DNA of 64,000 nucleotides from Panopea generosa (taxonomy: Eukaryota; Mollusca; Bivalvia; Adapedonta; Hiatellidae): assembly GCA_029582155.1 (NCBI GenBank), contig CM055907.1, forward strand, positions 13,795,992 to 13,859,991. Direction: 5' to 3'. Shown one piece after another: positions 56,401-63,902 of the stretch. The translations under genes were made by a program, and so were the position numbers. The stretch's first letter is position 1. Every line of letters starts with the position of its first letter. The notes beneath the pieces are model-generated. The model worked only from the letters and a program-made list of their open reading frames with translations. It had not been told where the DNA came from and did not search any database.

Positions 56401-56646
56401 CCTGCCTTCATGCCTTCCTGCCTGCCTACCTAGCTGTCTAAGTACCTACCTACCTAACTACCAACCTACCAACCAACCTACCTACCTACCTACCTACATA
56501 CCTACCTACCTACCTACCTACCTACCTACCTACTTACCTACCTACCTACCTACCTATCTACCTGCCTGCCTGCCTATCTACCTACCTACCTACCTACCTA
56601 CCTACCTACCTACCTACCTACCTACCTACCTACCTACCTACTTACC

Positions 56647-56685
<39 letters not shown>

Positions 56686-57076
56686 CTACCTGCCTTAATG
56701 CCTTCCTACCTACCTACCTACCTTCCTACCTACCTACCTACCTACTTTCCTACCTTTCTACCTACTTACTTACTTACCTACCTACCTGCCTTAATGCTTA
56801 CCTACTTACTTTCTTACCTACCTGCCTTGATGCTTCCTGCCTGCCTAACTGCCTGTCTACATACTTAACTACCTACCTACCTGCCTGCCTGCCTGCCTAC
56901 CTACCTACCTACCTACTTAGTTACCTACCTGCCTTAATACCTACCTACCTACCTACCTACCTACCTACCTACCTACCTACCTACCTACCTATTTACTTAC
57001 TTACCTACCTGCCTTAATACCTTCCTACCTACCTGCCAACCTACCTACCTACTTGTCTGCCTTGATGCGATCCTGA

Positions 57077-57123
<47 letters not shown>

Positions 57124-57163
57124 CCAGCCAGCCAGCCAGCCTGCCTGCCTGCCTGCCTGCATG

Positions 57164-57198
<35 letters not shown>

Positions 57199-57232
57199 AA
57201 CCTGCCTGCCTGCCTGCCTGCCTGCCTGCCGA

Positions 57233-57264
<32 letters not shown>

Positions 57265-58101
57265 CTTACCTACCTACCTACCTACCTACCTACATACCTA
57301 ACCTACAACAAGCCTGCCTGCTTACCTGCCTGCCTACCTACCTACCTAGCTACCTACCTACCTATCCACCTACCTACTAACTTATGAGATCATTAAAGCG
57401 TGTTTTATAGTATTACTATGAATATTTAAACCGTAAATTGTATAACTACAAGTATAAATCAAGTATGTTCACATTACAGTGATTAGAATAAATAATTCAT
57501 GGCAACATAGAAAGTATTATTCTATATCTTACATGTATTCTTTATTTTCGTTTTAGTTTGTTTATTTCTATCTTTATTTGTGTGTTTGTTAAGTTGGTAG
57601 TCTTTAAATGTCGGTAATCATAACCGACTTTGAAACCAGATCAACCTATATTTTCATTATCGTACTTCACACCTAGAAACAATACGACTAACATCACCGA
57701 CGACTACAGAAATTGCCACCAGAGATACTGAACCATCATCAATATCAACGGCTGAATCTATAGAAGGCAAACAACTCACTGATGATAATGTCAAACGTAT
57801 GTTACGCAATTATTGTTGCTGTAAACTATATATATTCCATCTACATACTTACGCCCAGTACGTTGAATGGTTATTTATTTGTCAATGTCAAATATATAAC
57901 TGAATACTGTGTAAGAATTTAAGTGAAGTATTATCATTTGATAACACTATTTGGCGGGATGAACGTGTCTAACGTGTTATCTAACACATTATCTAACCAA
58001 CACATGTCAATGATATAAAATGAGTTTGGGTTTATTAAGCGCCGGAAAGCAGTATGTTAGAAAATATCGCTGCTAGTTTCTAACTATAAATTAAATGAAT
58101 A

Positions 58102-58142
<41 letters not shown>

Positions 58143-61100
58143 TTTAGCGTCATTTTTATACCATCGAGGGCTAACAGACGATCAGTTAACCTAACCACTG
58201 TTTCCTGGGATTAACCAGTACTCGAGCTCATCCCATCTCAACAAGTAATTGATAACTTTCCCACTTGAATCAGTGGTGAGAGACGAATGATAATGAGACA
58301 CAATGTCGTATATCAATCATCACGGAGACTGTTGCCGGGCGGGGGATTCGAACTCACGATCCCTGGATTGATAGTCAGACGCGTAACCGACTGAGCTAAT
58401 CGGGCCCGGCTAAAATGAATAGAAAAATATATCTGTATCATTCATAATGAAAATACGAATGATTTGGAATTTGTAATCCGCAAAAACGTGGCAAAAGACA
58501 ATATTTTAATTGTGGTACACTTGAAACGAATTTCCTACAATAAATATCACTGACATACTGCTTGGCGGCCCTTCACCCAGCCATAAGGACTCTTTTTAAT
58601 ATAACCAATTTAAACAATGTGTATCCAATATGTCGGATAATCTATCTTAGTCTAACTTGGGCTCGTAGACCAAGTTATGGCACCCGTTTTCAAAGTATCA
58701 TTTGGTATTTTTAAATAGATATCTCTATGGCAACAAGGGCTGGGTGAATATAAATTGTTATTATATAACAATCAAAAGTTTTTTAGGCTTATATACATTC
58801 TTGAAAAATCTAGATATGCTTCCTTTAATAGTACACAACTCTTTGACGTTGTGACCGTGGCTTTCTTGCTGAACCCAATGTTTGGCCAACAGATAGTATA
58901 TTACATTACATAATAGTCTGGGTTTGTTTATAAAACGAAAGCACTTTGCTCATTGGTCACTCATATGTACGTATAGTAGCTCTAGAAATAATTTGTCAAC
59001 TTCAAGAAATAAGTCAAAACCATTACTTTATACCCACAATCATACTCTATCTTAAATAAACCAAATTAAGCAATATGTCGTCAATATTATCAATCAAATC
59101 GCAATCAAAATTAAACAACCTTATTCAATTGATATGTCACAACATATGTTGCAACTCTATTTTTATCTAATCTGTGCACGTTTGTTAGTTTAGGAGATTC
59201 CTTTTTAATTAATTATATTTGCCGGTTAGTTATATGCTTTTTTTAACAAAAGCTGTATGTGTGTATAAATAGAATAGGCATGATATATATTGTTAAAGTA
59301 TTTCTGGTCTATTCTAAATTTTGTAAACTCCGTTTATGCTTTAACTGCAAAGAGCTGCATCCTTGACGTTGTGTCTGTGTATCAAATGTTCAACTCAATG
59401 TTAGACCAATAAATGATATATGACATTATGTTTTATAAAACGTAAGTAAATGTTACAGTTGAAGATGGTTTCCTCTAATTTTTTTTCTTTCTTTTATTCA
59501 GAATATGTTTACGTCGTTGCTGCAGTTGGCGGGCTGTTGTTGATAGTTAGTATCATCATAGTGGTGGTTATAGTTAGAAATAGGTAAAGCATTTGAAAAT
59601 TACGAATTTTGATGAAATTTAGACATTTGTAAGCGAGTATTTTTAAAAAAGCAATTAAGGATGTTCGCGGCGTTCCTATCGGATTTTTTACATATGGCGT
59701 AATTTATCAAAAATCTGTACAATTGACCTCTAAAGTCTCAGTTTTCGTTTAAGCTTTGTTTTATTTAATATAGTACCATAGTTTCTCTTTAACAGTGCCT
59801 CCTGGTGGTACGTATTTTTCGGACGATTTTCGCTGTTTTTCCCTAGTAAAATAAACAATATCTATTCAAAATTGTTTTTGATAACATTATTAAATGACTC
59901 ATTTTATTTCCTGCGATAAGATAATAACTTTCATGCAGATAAAATATAATTTGTGTTACCTTTGCATCTAATCGTTACGCCGGGGTTAATATAAACGCGG
60001 GTTTAAAAACAACGAATTTTCAACATTCACAACTGATTACGCGAAAAAGCTCTGGTACAAGCTCTTTAATTTCACATATGTTAAACTTTATTAATTTCAC
60101 TAGAATATGATCAAATAAAAAGAGGGTGTGTTCACGCTAGTTTTTCCATCAATTTGAATTTAAATTAATATTAAACTCTTAAAAAAACACGACGTTTGCT
60201 TGTGATTTCGAACGACGTCAAGAAAACACAATATAATACTTACGTAAAATAACGACGTCGTCCGAAACAACAGGCAAACGTCGTGTGTTTTTAAGGGTTT
60301 CATTTTTAATTTGCATTCAAATTATTGAAAAAACTAGCGTGAACACCCCCTCTTTTTTTTCTTACATATTAAAGTAATATTAATGAAGTTTAATATATGT
60401 AAATTCCAAGAACTTGTACCAGCGCGTTTTTATGCAATCAGGCGTGAACGTTCAAAATTTATTTTTTTTAAACCCGCATTTAAACCAACCCCGTCGTAAT
60501 GATTAGACGTGAAAGTAACATAATTTGTATTTTATCTGTGTAAAAGTTATATTCTTCCCACAGGTAATAAAATCAGTAATGTAAAAATGTTATCAAAAAC
60601 AATTTTGTGTTAATGTTGACTATTTTATAAGGGAAACGCGGCGAAAATCGTCTGTAAAATACATACCGCTAGGAGGCGCTGTTAACGAGAAACTGTGGTA
60701 CAATTTTTAAAAAAACATAAAGTTAAACAAAAGCTGAGACTTTATACATGTAGTACACGTGTACAAATTATTGATAATTTTCGCAAGATGTCAAAAATCG
60801 GCCAGGAACGCCGCGAACTACCTTAAATTCGACTCATAAACATTGGTATTTTCAAGGTATGTTTAGTCTTTCAGCATATAACATGTTCTATATGGCAAAT
60901 ACAGTTTTATTTTGTAGGAAGACCTCACATTGAATCTTGATAGAACCAGCATCCTCGCACAAGTCAATTGCAAAGCTCTGAGGTGAACATACTTAAACTA
61001 CTCGAACACGAAGGACAAAAAATGAGAAGCACAAACTTGGTTTTATTGATTCTATAAAATATCTATAGTTTTACTTTTAAATATCATAGGAGAAGGTCAG

Positions 61101-62480
61101 GGAATACAACTGATAATGAAACTAACCAATATGAGATTCCGCTTGCTGGTCCTTCTGATGCTGTTTATACAGAACTCGAACAGGCCGAAGATGTACATAC
61201 CAATATACCACCAACCCCAAGGTAAAACATTTTAATTTGGTGCTTTTTTATGAATTATAGCAATTTCTAAGCGAGTATTTTCATTAATTTCATTGTTAAA
61301 AAAGAAGGTATTTTCACTGTTTTCATTCATAAAATAAAATTTAAAAAAAAGAGTTTAATTTAGTGAACAGGCAATTAAATTTTGCTCATGAACATTGGCA
61401 TTTTCAAGGTTAGTTTACTTTTTCAACATATAACATGTATGGCACATCCAGTTTTATTTTGGAGGAAGACCTCACATAATGAATCTGGGTAGAACCAACA
61501 TCCTTCCGTAAGTCACTTGCAAAGCTCTGAGGTGAAAATACTTAAACTACTCGAACACGAAAGACAAAAAATGAAAAGCACAAACTTGGTTTAATTGATT
61601 CTATATAATATCTATTGTTTTACTTTTGAATATTACAATACTGATAATGAAACTAACCAATATGAGATTCTGCTTGCTGGTCCTTCTGATGCTGTTTATA
61701 CAGAACTCGAACAAGCCGAAGCTGTATATACCAATATACCACCTGCTACTAGGTAAAACAATTTAATTTTATGCTTTTATGTGAATTATAGCAATTTCTA
61801 AGCGAGTATTTTCATTAATTTCATTGTTAAAAAAGAAGGTATTTTCACTGTTTTCATTCAACAAATAAAAACTTAAAAAGAGTTTATTTTAGTGAAATAA
61901 CAATTACTCATGGGTATTGACATTTTAAAGGCATGTTTAGTCTTTAAACATATAACATGTTATATATGGCAAATAAAGTTTTTATTTTGGAGGAAGACTT
62001 CACATCGAATCTTGATAGAACCAGCATCCTCGCAAAAGTCACATGTAAAGCTCTGAGGTGAAAGTTAAGTGGTCATCAGAGAACAGTGACTTAACCCACT
62101 CGGCCACGGAGGACAAAATAAAAAGATAACAAACTTTTTTTTAATTGATTCTTTAAAAAACATTTTTTTTTACTTTACAGAACTTGAACATGCCAAAGCT
62201 GTTCATACCAATATACCACCAACTACTAGGTAACACATTATAATTTGATGCTTTTTATTTGAATTATAGACATCTCTAAGCGAGTATTTTCATTAATTTC
62301 AATGTTAAAAATACTGAAATTGCCAGAAGGTATTTTCACTGTTTTCACTCATAAAACAAAAAAATAAAGAAACAGTTTATTTCAGTGAAAAAGCAATAAA
62401 TAGGTCATGAACATTGACATATCTAGAGTTTTACTTTTTAATATTGTAGGAGAAGGTCAGGGAATACAACTGATAATTAA
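40935..62480 (+). CDS. Split gene: WSC / C-type-lectin-like single-pass receptor (10 exons, 449 aa predicted)
   Basis: Joined exons: 40935-41004, 46418-46615, 47077-47198, 49333-49468, 50855-51202, 54473-54583, 57677-57796, 59502-59583, 61090-61221 and 62450-62480. All have AG/GT borders, and the phases (1,1,0,1,1,1,1,2,2) join with no internal stop to 1,350 nt. Predicted order: signal peptide (1-23), lectin-like half 1a (24-89), WSC domain with 8 Cys (90-175), half 1b (176-222), second lectin-like fold (227-328), Thr/Ser-rich stalk (329-368), transmembrane helix (about 371-393), and a tail with QYEIPL and VYTEL motifs. Several N-glycosylation sequons lie in the ectodomain. WSC and C-type-lectin folds typically bind carbohydrate, so a cell-surface recognition role is inferred; the ligand is unknown. 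The exon set is a manual model. A short extra exon, or a different last exon, cannot be excluded. Confidence 0.75.
42093..42478 (-). repeat. SINE S1, copy 2 (full length, CAA tail)
   Basis: On the minus strand the head GGCGTGGTCTAGTGGTAGAG with anticodon arm TCCGC-CTCGCAT-GCGGA (anticodon-like CGC, an alanine type) and B box GGTTCGATCCCC folds well as a tRNA. The body ends ACGCTAAACACCATA and a (CAA)n tail, seen as (TTG)n at 42,100-42,172. Because of that tail a spurious poly-Gln frame appears. Confidence 0.92.
42479..42900. repeat. Minisatellite E: 29-bp unit, about 14 copies
   Basis: The unit is ATGAAAGAAATACACATTCA plus ATTTCAGAT, period 29 (42671, 42700, 42729). It starts directly at the tRNA head of SINE S1 copy 2. 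Confidence 0.92.
42998..43283 (+). repeat. SINE S1, copy 3 (degenerate head, CAA tail)
   Basis: GGGTGGTCTAGTGGACTCGT retains the A-box region; the B box is damaged. The body matches copy 2 (GGTACTAGAAGCTTCCTCGC, GTCTGCGGCATGATACTACA, GACACCGTCGCGATATAA) and it ends CACCATACAACAACAAC. Confidence 0.88.
43303..43490. repeat. Minisatellite F: 31-bp unit, about 6 copies
   Basis: The unit is AACCAATCACATTAGAACAT plus CATTTAGACAT, period 31 (43304, 43335). It begins within about 20 bp of the CAA tail of SINE S1 copy 3. Confidence 0.9.
43896..43910 (+). repeat. G15 homopolymer
   Basis: Fifteen consecutive G in intron 1. Confidence 0.9.
44300..44660. repeat. Diverged dispersed repeat (two units of about 155 bp)
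   Basis: Two related segments each contain a GATAC-x(2,4)-GGCCTAGC or ATACAACCTAGCC phrase followed by an AATCGGTTAAATGTT-like phrase. The segment ends with a GACGGACAGACAGACAATGG tract. Non-coding, element class unknown. Confidence 0.45.
45072..45262 (+). repeat. Dispersed repeat R1, copy 2
   Basis: Matches the reverse complement of 5,326-5,512 (AACCTAGGCACGTAGCCC, TTTGGCAATAC, GAAAAATCCTGATAGATTCC). Lies in intron 1. Confidence 0.7.
45653..46398. mobile_element. Palindromic TTAA element, copy 1 (intron 1, internally deleted)
   Basis: Ends read CTAAGGTAGTTCGCGGCG and its inverse CGCCGCGAACTACCTTAA. Inner inverted segments pair around the centre near 45,855 (GTGTTCACGCTAG with TAAGTGAACACC). 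Compared with copy 2 the left arm lacks about 400 bp. A 46-base G run (46209-46254) replaces a GGAGGCG stretch. It has no coding capacity: a non-autonomous foldback/MITE type. Confidence 0.75.
46209..46254 (+). repeat. G46 homopolymer
   Basis: A 46-base G run inside palindromic element copy 1, at the place where copy 2 has GGAGGCG. Confidence 0.9.
46418..46615 (+). CDS. Exon 2: N-terminal half of first lectin-like domain
   Basis: Phase 1 in and out, 66 codons. It contains the motif AWDTAVSSC, typical of the W-x-x-A-x-x-x-C helix of C-type-lectin folds, then RFWLGYIM, which stands where such folds have W-[IL]-G-L. It ends at QYIG. The last 18 residues align without gaps to the end of exon 5, sharing the W and the terminal Y-x-G. 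The acceptor AG is at 46416-46417, only about 18 bp beyond a palindromic mobile element. Confidence 0.75.
47077..47198 (+). CDS. Exon 3: first half of WSC domain
   Basis: Phase 1 in, phase 0 out. It encodes GCAKSNY, then [20 protein letters not shown], which matches the C-x3-C-x5-[YF]-x-G-L pattern of WSC domains. Cysteines are at predicted residues 91, 114 and 118. The sequon NYT lies in the loop. Confidence 0.8.
47604..48929 (+). mobile_element. Tc1/mariner-like transposon in intron 3, decayed
   Basis: About 1.3 kb. The right end (48,898-48,928), read in reverse, starts TACACTGACGAGAAA. A degenerate match starting TACTCTGACCGAC at about 47,604 is the likely left end. The transposase open frame between them has an N-terminal helix-turn-helix and the motifs [16 protein letters not shown] and [12 protein letters not shown]. 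It is inserted in + orientation within the intron that splits the WSC domain. Confidence 0.75.
47812..48888 (+). pseudogene. Tc1-like transposase pseudogene
   Basis: It starts [20 protein letters not shown], with a HTH region ([19 protein letters not shown]) and a GRPR hook. Catalytic D1 is in LCDESRF, D2 in HDNAPPH and E in SEHAWD, consistent with a DD34E-type enzyme. Breaks: TAA at 48022-48024; a frameshift at a 13-base G run (48361-48373); a further frameshift near 48,560; TGA replacing the Trp of the usual LPWPA motif. It cannot encode an active enzyme. Confidence 0.8.
49333..49468 (+). CDS. Exon 4: second half of WSC domain
   Basis: Phase 0 in, phase 1 out. It encodes [30 protein letters not shown]. 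The CYC, C-x3-C and CGG-x-x-x-x-S-[LV]-Y signatures of WSC domains are all present, with Cys at 135, 137, 152, 156 and 164. With exon 3 this completes a standard eight-cysteine WSC domain. Exons 3 and 4 together form a symmetric 1-1 cassette. Confidence 0.85.
50503..50657 (+). repeat. Dispersed repeat R2, copy 2
   Basis: Matches 26,497-26,628 in the same order of blocks. Lies in intron 4, about 200 bp upstream of exon 5. Confidence 0.7.
50855..51202 (+). CDS. Exon 5: C-terminal half of lectin fold 1 plus N-terminal half of lectin fold 2
   Basis: Phase 1 in and out, 116 codons. The first part, GECIVYN to FRWFVCDT, is the closing C-...-W-x-x-C segment of a C-type-lectin-like fold. After SFCSLC a new fold opens with [10 protein letters not shown] and ends [17 protein letters not shown], aligning with the end of exon 2. 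Two acceptors six bases apart (AG at 50853-50854 and AG at 50859-50860) both keep the frame. Confidence 0.75.
51588..51935. repeat. Direct repeat of about 140 bp bracketing a SINE S1 head
   Basis: CAATAGTTTTCGTTAATAA...GTTGCATGTTTCC...TACACTTGACAGTCTAATG occurs at 51,588 and again at 51,801. Between them, 51,748-51,797, lies only the tRNA-like head of S1 (CGCGGCGTGGTCTAGTGGTA, CCGCCTCGCATGCGG), cut off before its B box. Confidence 0.85.
52866..53830. repeat. Composite repeat of two alternating subunits, with poly-C
   Basis: Subunit 1 (CTTCTCAAAAACCGTCAGCT ... AATTGCATGGTCCC) occurs near 52,880, 53,195 and 53,375. Subunit 2 (GGAAGCACTGGGAAACAAAT ... TCTCACGGTTTGG) occurs near 53,038, 53,528 and 53,683. 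C runs arise at the same place in two copies of subunit 1 (52,968 and 53,442-53,475, the latter 34 C). It fills part of intron 5. Confidence 0.8.
54085..54178 (-). repeat. tRNA-like SINE head
   Basis: The minus strand has an A-box-like TGATTTAGTAGTTGTATTC and a perfect B box (GAGTTCGAATCCC) with tRNA-like spacing. The body was not matched to S1-S4. It lies in intron 5. Confidence 0.55.
54473..54583 (+). CDS. Exon 6: C-terminal half of second lectin-like domain
   Basis: Phase 1 in and out, 37 codons. It encodes [10 protein letters not shown] then LYKWVCQN, the closing cysteine pair of a C-type-lectin-like fold. It follows a 3.3-kb repeat-filled intron. Confidence 0.7.
56370..57380. repeat. 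Tetranucleotide microsatellite, about 1 kb (CCTA, CTTA and CCTG blocks)
   Basis: Long runs of CCTA (56,460-57,050), with interspersed TTAC stretches, change at about 57,070 to CCTG for nearly 200 bp including a short CCAG block, then back to CCTA. It lies in intron 6. The 126-codon YLPT-type frame over it is an artefact. Confidence 0.95.
57677..57796 (+). CDS. Exon 7: Thr/Ser-rich stalk
   Basis: Phase 1 in and out, 40 codons. It is rich in Thr, Ser and acidic residues ([20 protein letters not shown]) and lacks Cys, as expected for an O-glycosylated juxtamembrane stalk. Acceptor ACCTAG; donor GTATGT. Confidence 0.65.
58086..58410 (-). repeat. SINE S2, copy 2 (full length, with TGAT tail)
   Basis: The minus strand reads AGCCGGGCCCGATTAGCTCA, B box GAGTTCGAATCCCC, body TACGACATTGTGTCTCATTA and TAGCCCTCGATGGTATAAAA, tail ATCAATCAATCAATCA (seen as ATTG repeats at 58,100-58,138). 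It lies in intron 7. Confidence 0.92.
58628..58832 (+). repeat. Dispersed repeat R1, copy 3
   Basis: AACTTGGGCTCGTAGACCAA to TTGAAAAATCTAGATATGC matches copies at 5,326 (inverted) and 45,072. Lies in intron 7. Confidence 0.65.
59502..59583 (+). CDS. Exon 8: transmembrane helix
   Basis: Phase 1 in, phase 2 out. It encodes [16 protein letters not shown] followed by IIIVVVIV and the basic stop RNR: one clear type I transmembrane segment. Donor AG|GTAAAG. The intron that follows holds the full-length palindromic TTAA element. Confidence 0.8.
59655..60826. mobile_element. Palindromic TTAA element, copy 2 (intron 8, full length)
   Basis: A 1.17-kb near-perfect long inverted repeat with arms of about 570 bp and its centre near 60,240. 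The termini are TTAAGGATGTTCGCGG and CCGCGAACTACCTTAA. Examples of pairing arms: 59,798 (CCTCCTGGTGG) with the region near 60,670 (CGCTAGGAGG), and 60,126 with 60,347. The flanking TTAA is explained by target-site duplication; the unoccupied site is seen at 61375-61378. This suggests a piggyBac-type transposase in trans. No ORF is present. Confidence 0.8.
61090..61221 (+). CDS. Exon 9: cytoplasmic tail exon, intact copy 1 of 4
   Basis: 132 nt, phase 2 in and out. It carries two tyrosine motifs, NQYEIPL and AVYTEL. The second fits Y-x-x-L, as in ITIM-like or SH2-binding sites, which suggests signalling by tyrosine phosphorylation; that is an inference. It is the only cassette copy with intact splice sites and an open frame. 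Confidence 0.7.
61636..61752 (+). pseudogene. Tail exon cassette, copy 2 (acceptor lost)
   Basis: It repeats exon 9 closely and is open, with motifs QYEILL, VYTEL and AVYTNI, and it keeps the donor AG|GTAAAA. The segment holding the acceptor AG and the first codons of exon 9 is deleted, so there is no usable AG at the exon start. It is probably not spliced in. Confidence 0.6.
61975..62116 (-). repeat. SINE S3 head within tail cassette 3
   Basis: On the minus strand GTCCTCCGTGGCCGAGTGGG matches the head at 27,352; it then continues through GGTTCTATCAAGATTC to GTCTTCCTCC. Copies in cassettes 1 and 2 (60,905-61,018; 61,450-61,570) have a damaged head. Confidence 0.75.
62181..62229 (+). pseudogene. 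Tail exon cassette, copy 3 (5' truncated, phase-shifted)
   Basis: Only the last third of the tail exon remains, preceded by a T-rich tract ending in TTTACAG. The deletion fused the intron end to an exonic ACAG, making a new acceptor. Relative to the other copies the new exon would start in phase 1, while exon 9 ends in phase 2. Joining them gives an immediate TGA. Confidence 0.5.
62450..62480 (+). CDS. Exon 10: terminal tail exon (copy 4, ends at new TAA)
   Basis: The acceptor TTGTAG is intact and phase 2 matches exon 9. It repeats the start of exon 9 (RRSGNTTDN), then a GAA-to-TAA difference makes a stop at 62478-62480. The homologous frame continues beyond the stop to a further TAA near 62583. 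It is the best available terminal exon, but it may itself be a decayed copy. Confidence 0.45.
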
Positions 62481-62992
62481 ACTAACCAATATGAGATTCT
62501 GCTTGCTGATCCTTCTGATGCTGTTGATGCAGAACTCGAACACGCCGAAGCTGTTTATACAAATGTACAACCAACTACTAAGTAATGATATTGTCGTAGC
62601 AAACAATACGCTTAACGATGATACGGATGACGTATACGACACTACTTAAAAGAATAAGTCGAGTACTCAAGCTAAAGTACATATGAGTGAAGATACGGGA
62701 AATGCGTATACTACGTTTAATGACGTCAGTGGCAACTACACAACGTTAGAAATAGAATCGGTGGTACTCTTTTTACACAAAGCAATCACATACTGTCAAT
62801 AATGCTAGCAGCGGAGGTGAAAAAGATATCTGTGGAAACACGTATAATCATTTGGATGGACATGTCATTCAGTCTAATAAAGAAACAACATTTAAAGGGG
62901 GAAATGCCGCAGCAAATCTCCCACAAGGTGAAACTCGTGGTATCATAACTTTGACAGCACTTACACTCATGTAGTAGTAGCCGAATTGTCAA
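62481..62992 (+). pseudogene. Decayed long cytoplasmic tail downstream of exon 10
   Basis: Reading on past the stop, in shifting frames, gives tail-like sequence: AVYTNVQ, NDDTDDVYDTT, then after a TAA NAYTTFNDVSGNYTTLEI, then in another frame GNTYNHLDGHV and a TAG at about 62990. The spaced Tyr motifs (VYDTT, AYTTF, NYTTL, TYNHL) look like a once-functional signalling tail broken by at least two frameshifts and one stop. An AATAAA at about 62876 lies inside it. It may still be 3' UTR. Confidence 0.5.
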
Positions 62993-63400
62993 ATCCTAAA
63001 TTCAGAGGATTAAGAAGCTGTGTGTACCATTTTTATAAACTAGCATTCATGTTCTCATTCAACAAATAGATAATATTTATGGAGATAATTTATGGTGTAT
63101 CCAAAGCATTCCGAAGTCTTGATATTTATTTGCAGGCAAGAGCCAATTCAAATTATAGTCGAGCTTTTATATCTTGTATATTTTGTTATATGCATCTATA
63201 TAGTTGAATGCCTTGCCTTTTTCGATTTTAAGATTTTTTAATTTGTCTTAATACTGTTGACGATTTATTTGTTTATTTATAAAACTATTAGATCAATTAT
63301 TTGATATTTATTTAAAAATATTTTGTCATATTAACCTTTATTGATATTTCGGCAACACGAGTTTTTAAATTTTATGTTTTAGCCAAAGTATATGTACCAA
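62993..63400. other. AT-rich 3' flank
   Basis: No gene. It may include the 3' UTR and downstream sequence of the receptor gene. Confidence 0.35.
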
Positions 63401-63488
63401 AATGGGTTCGTTCGAACACACGATCCAAGCAGTGAAAAGTAAGATATATTGAGAGTCTTAAACCAATCGGTCAATGAGAACCGTGGGG
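63400..63488 (-). repeat. Leu/Ser-tRNA-like SINE head
   Basis: The minus strand has an A-box region TTGACCGATTGGTTTAAGA and a B-box region GTGTTCGAACGAACCC about 45 nt later, the long spacing of a variable-arm tRNA. The body is not clearly related to S3. Confidence 0.6.
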
Positions 63489-63902
63489 TTAGCGATCTCG
63501 CAGTTTGTAAGTCTAGCTGGCATATCACCGTTGTCATCCCGTGTAACCTGGTCAAAAGTGGGGCAATCTTACACTATTTATTAGTCTGTATAACGGACCC
63601 AGCTCTACCGATTGGGTCGGTGAAGTAGCAACTCATTTGAACACGTTGATTGGTCAGTTACTTTAGAGAAAGTGTTAATGGCGTCATAGTTTAGTAAGCG
63701 TTCAACTGATATAAATTGTGGGACAGGCATACAATTCTCTGGGTTTTTTTCAGTGGGGGTTAATAGACATTTGTTCACGTGGATTAACCAGTATTGGTTT
63801 AAACATATTTTATTTCCAGTATTTACAGATAAATAAGTATATTTTTCAAAATATAAAGGATTATAATGAAAGAGTACCATTCATATAGAGTTCTTCTCCA
63901 AA

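Larger units (their letters stand above)
60836..62480 (+). repeat. Tandem cassette: SINE S3 fragment + tail exon + intron piece, four copies
   Basis: Each unit starts with an AACATTGGTATTTTCAAGG-like phrase (60,836; 61,389; about 61,915; 62,408), carries a minus-strand S3 SINE remnant (not in unit 4), the tail exon, and an intron piece with TAAGCGAGTATTTTCATTAA. The units are about 550, 530 and 490 bp. The stretch just after exon 8 (TAAGCGAGTATTTTT at 59,631) is another trace of the same intron piece. Confidence 0.85.

Noticed and set aside
56318..56698. YLPT-repeat protein
   Set aside because: It is a direct translation of the CCTA microsatellite within intron 6.
62407..62649. 80-codon gene starting MNIDISRV
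   Set aside because: It reads intron sequence and then the tail exon in a frame that does not match the homologous cassettes; only its end preserves a tail-like stretch, noted as a decayed tail.
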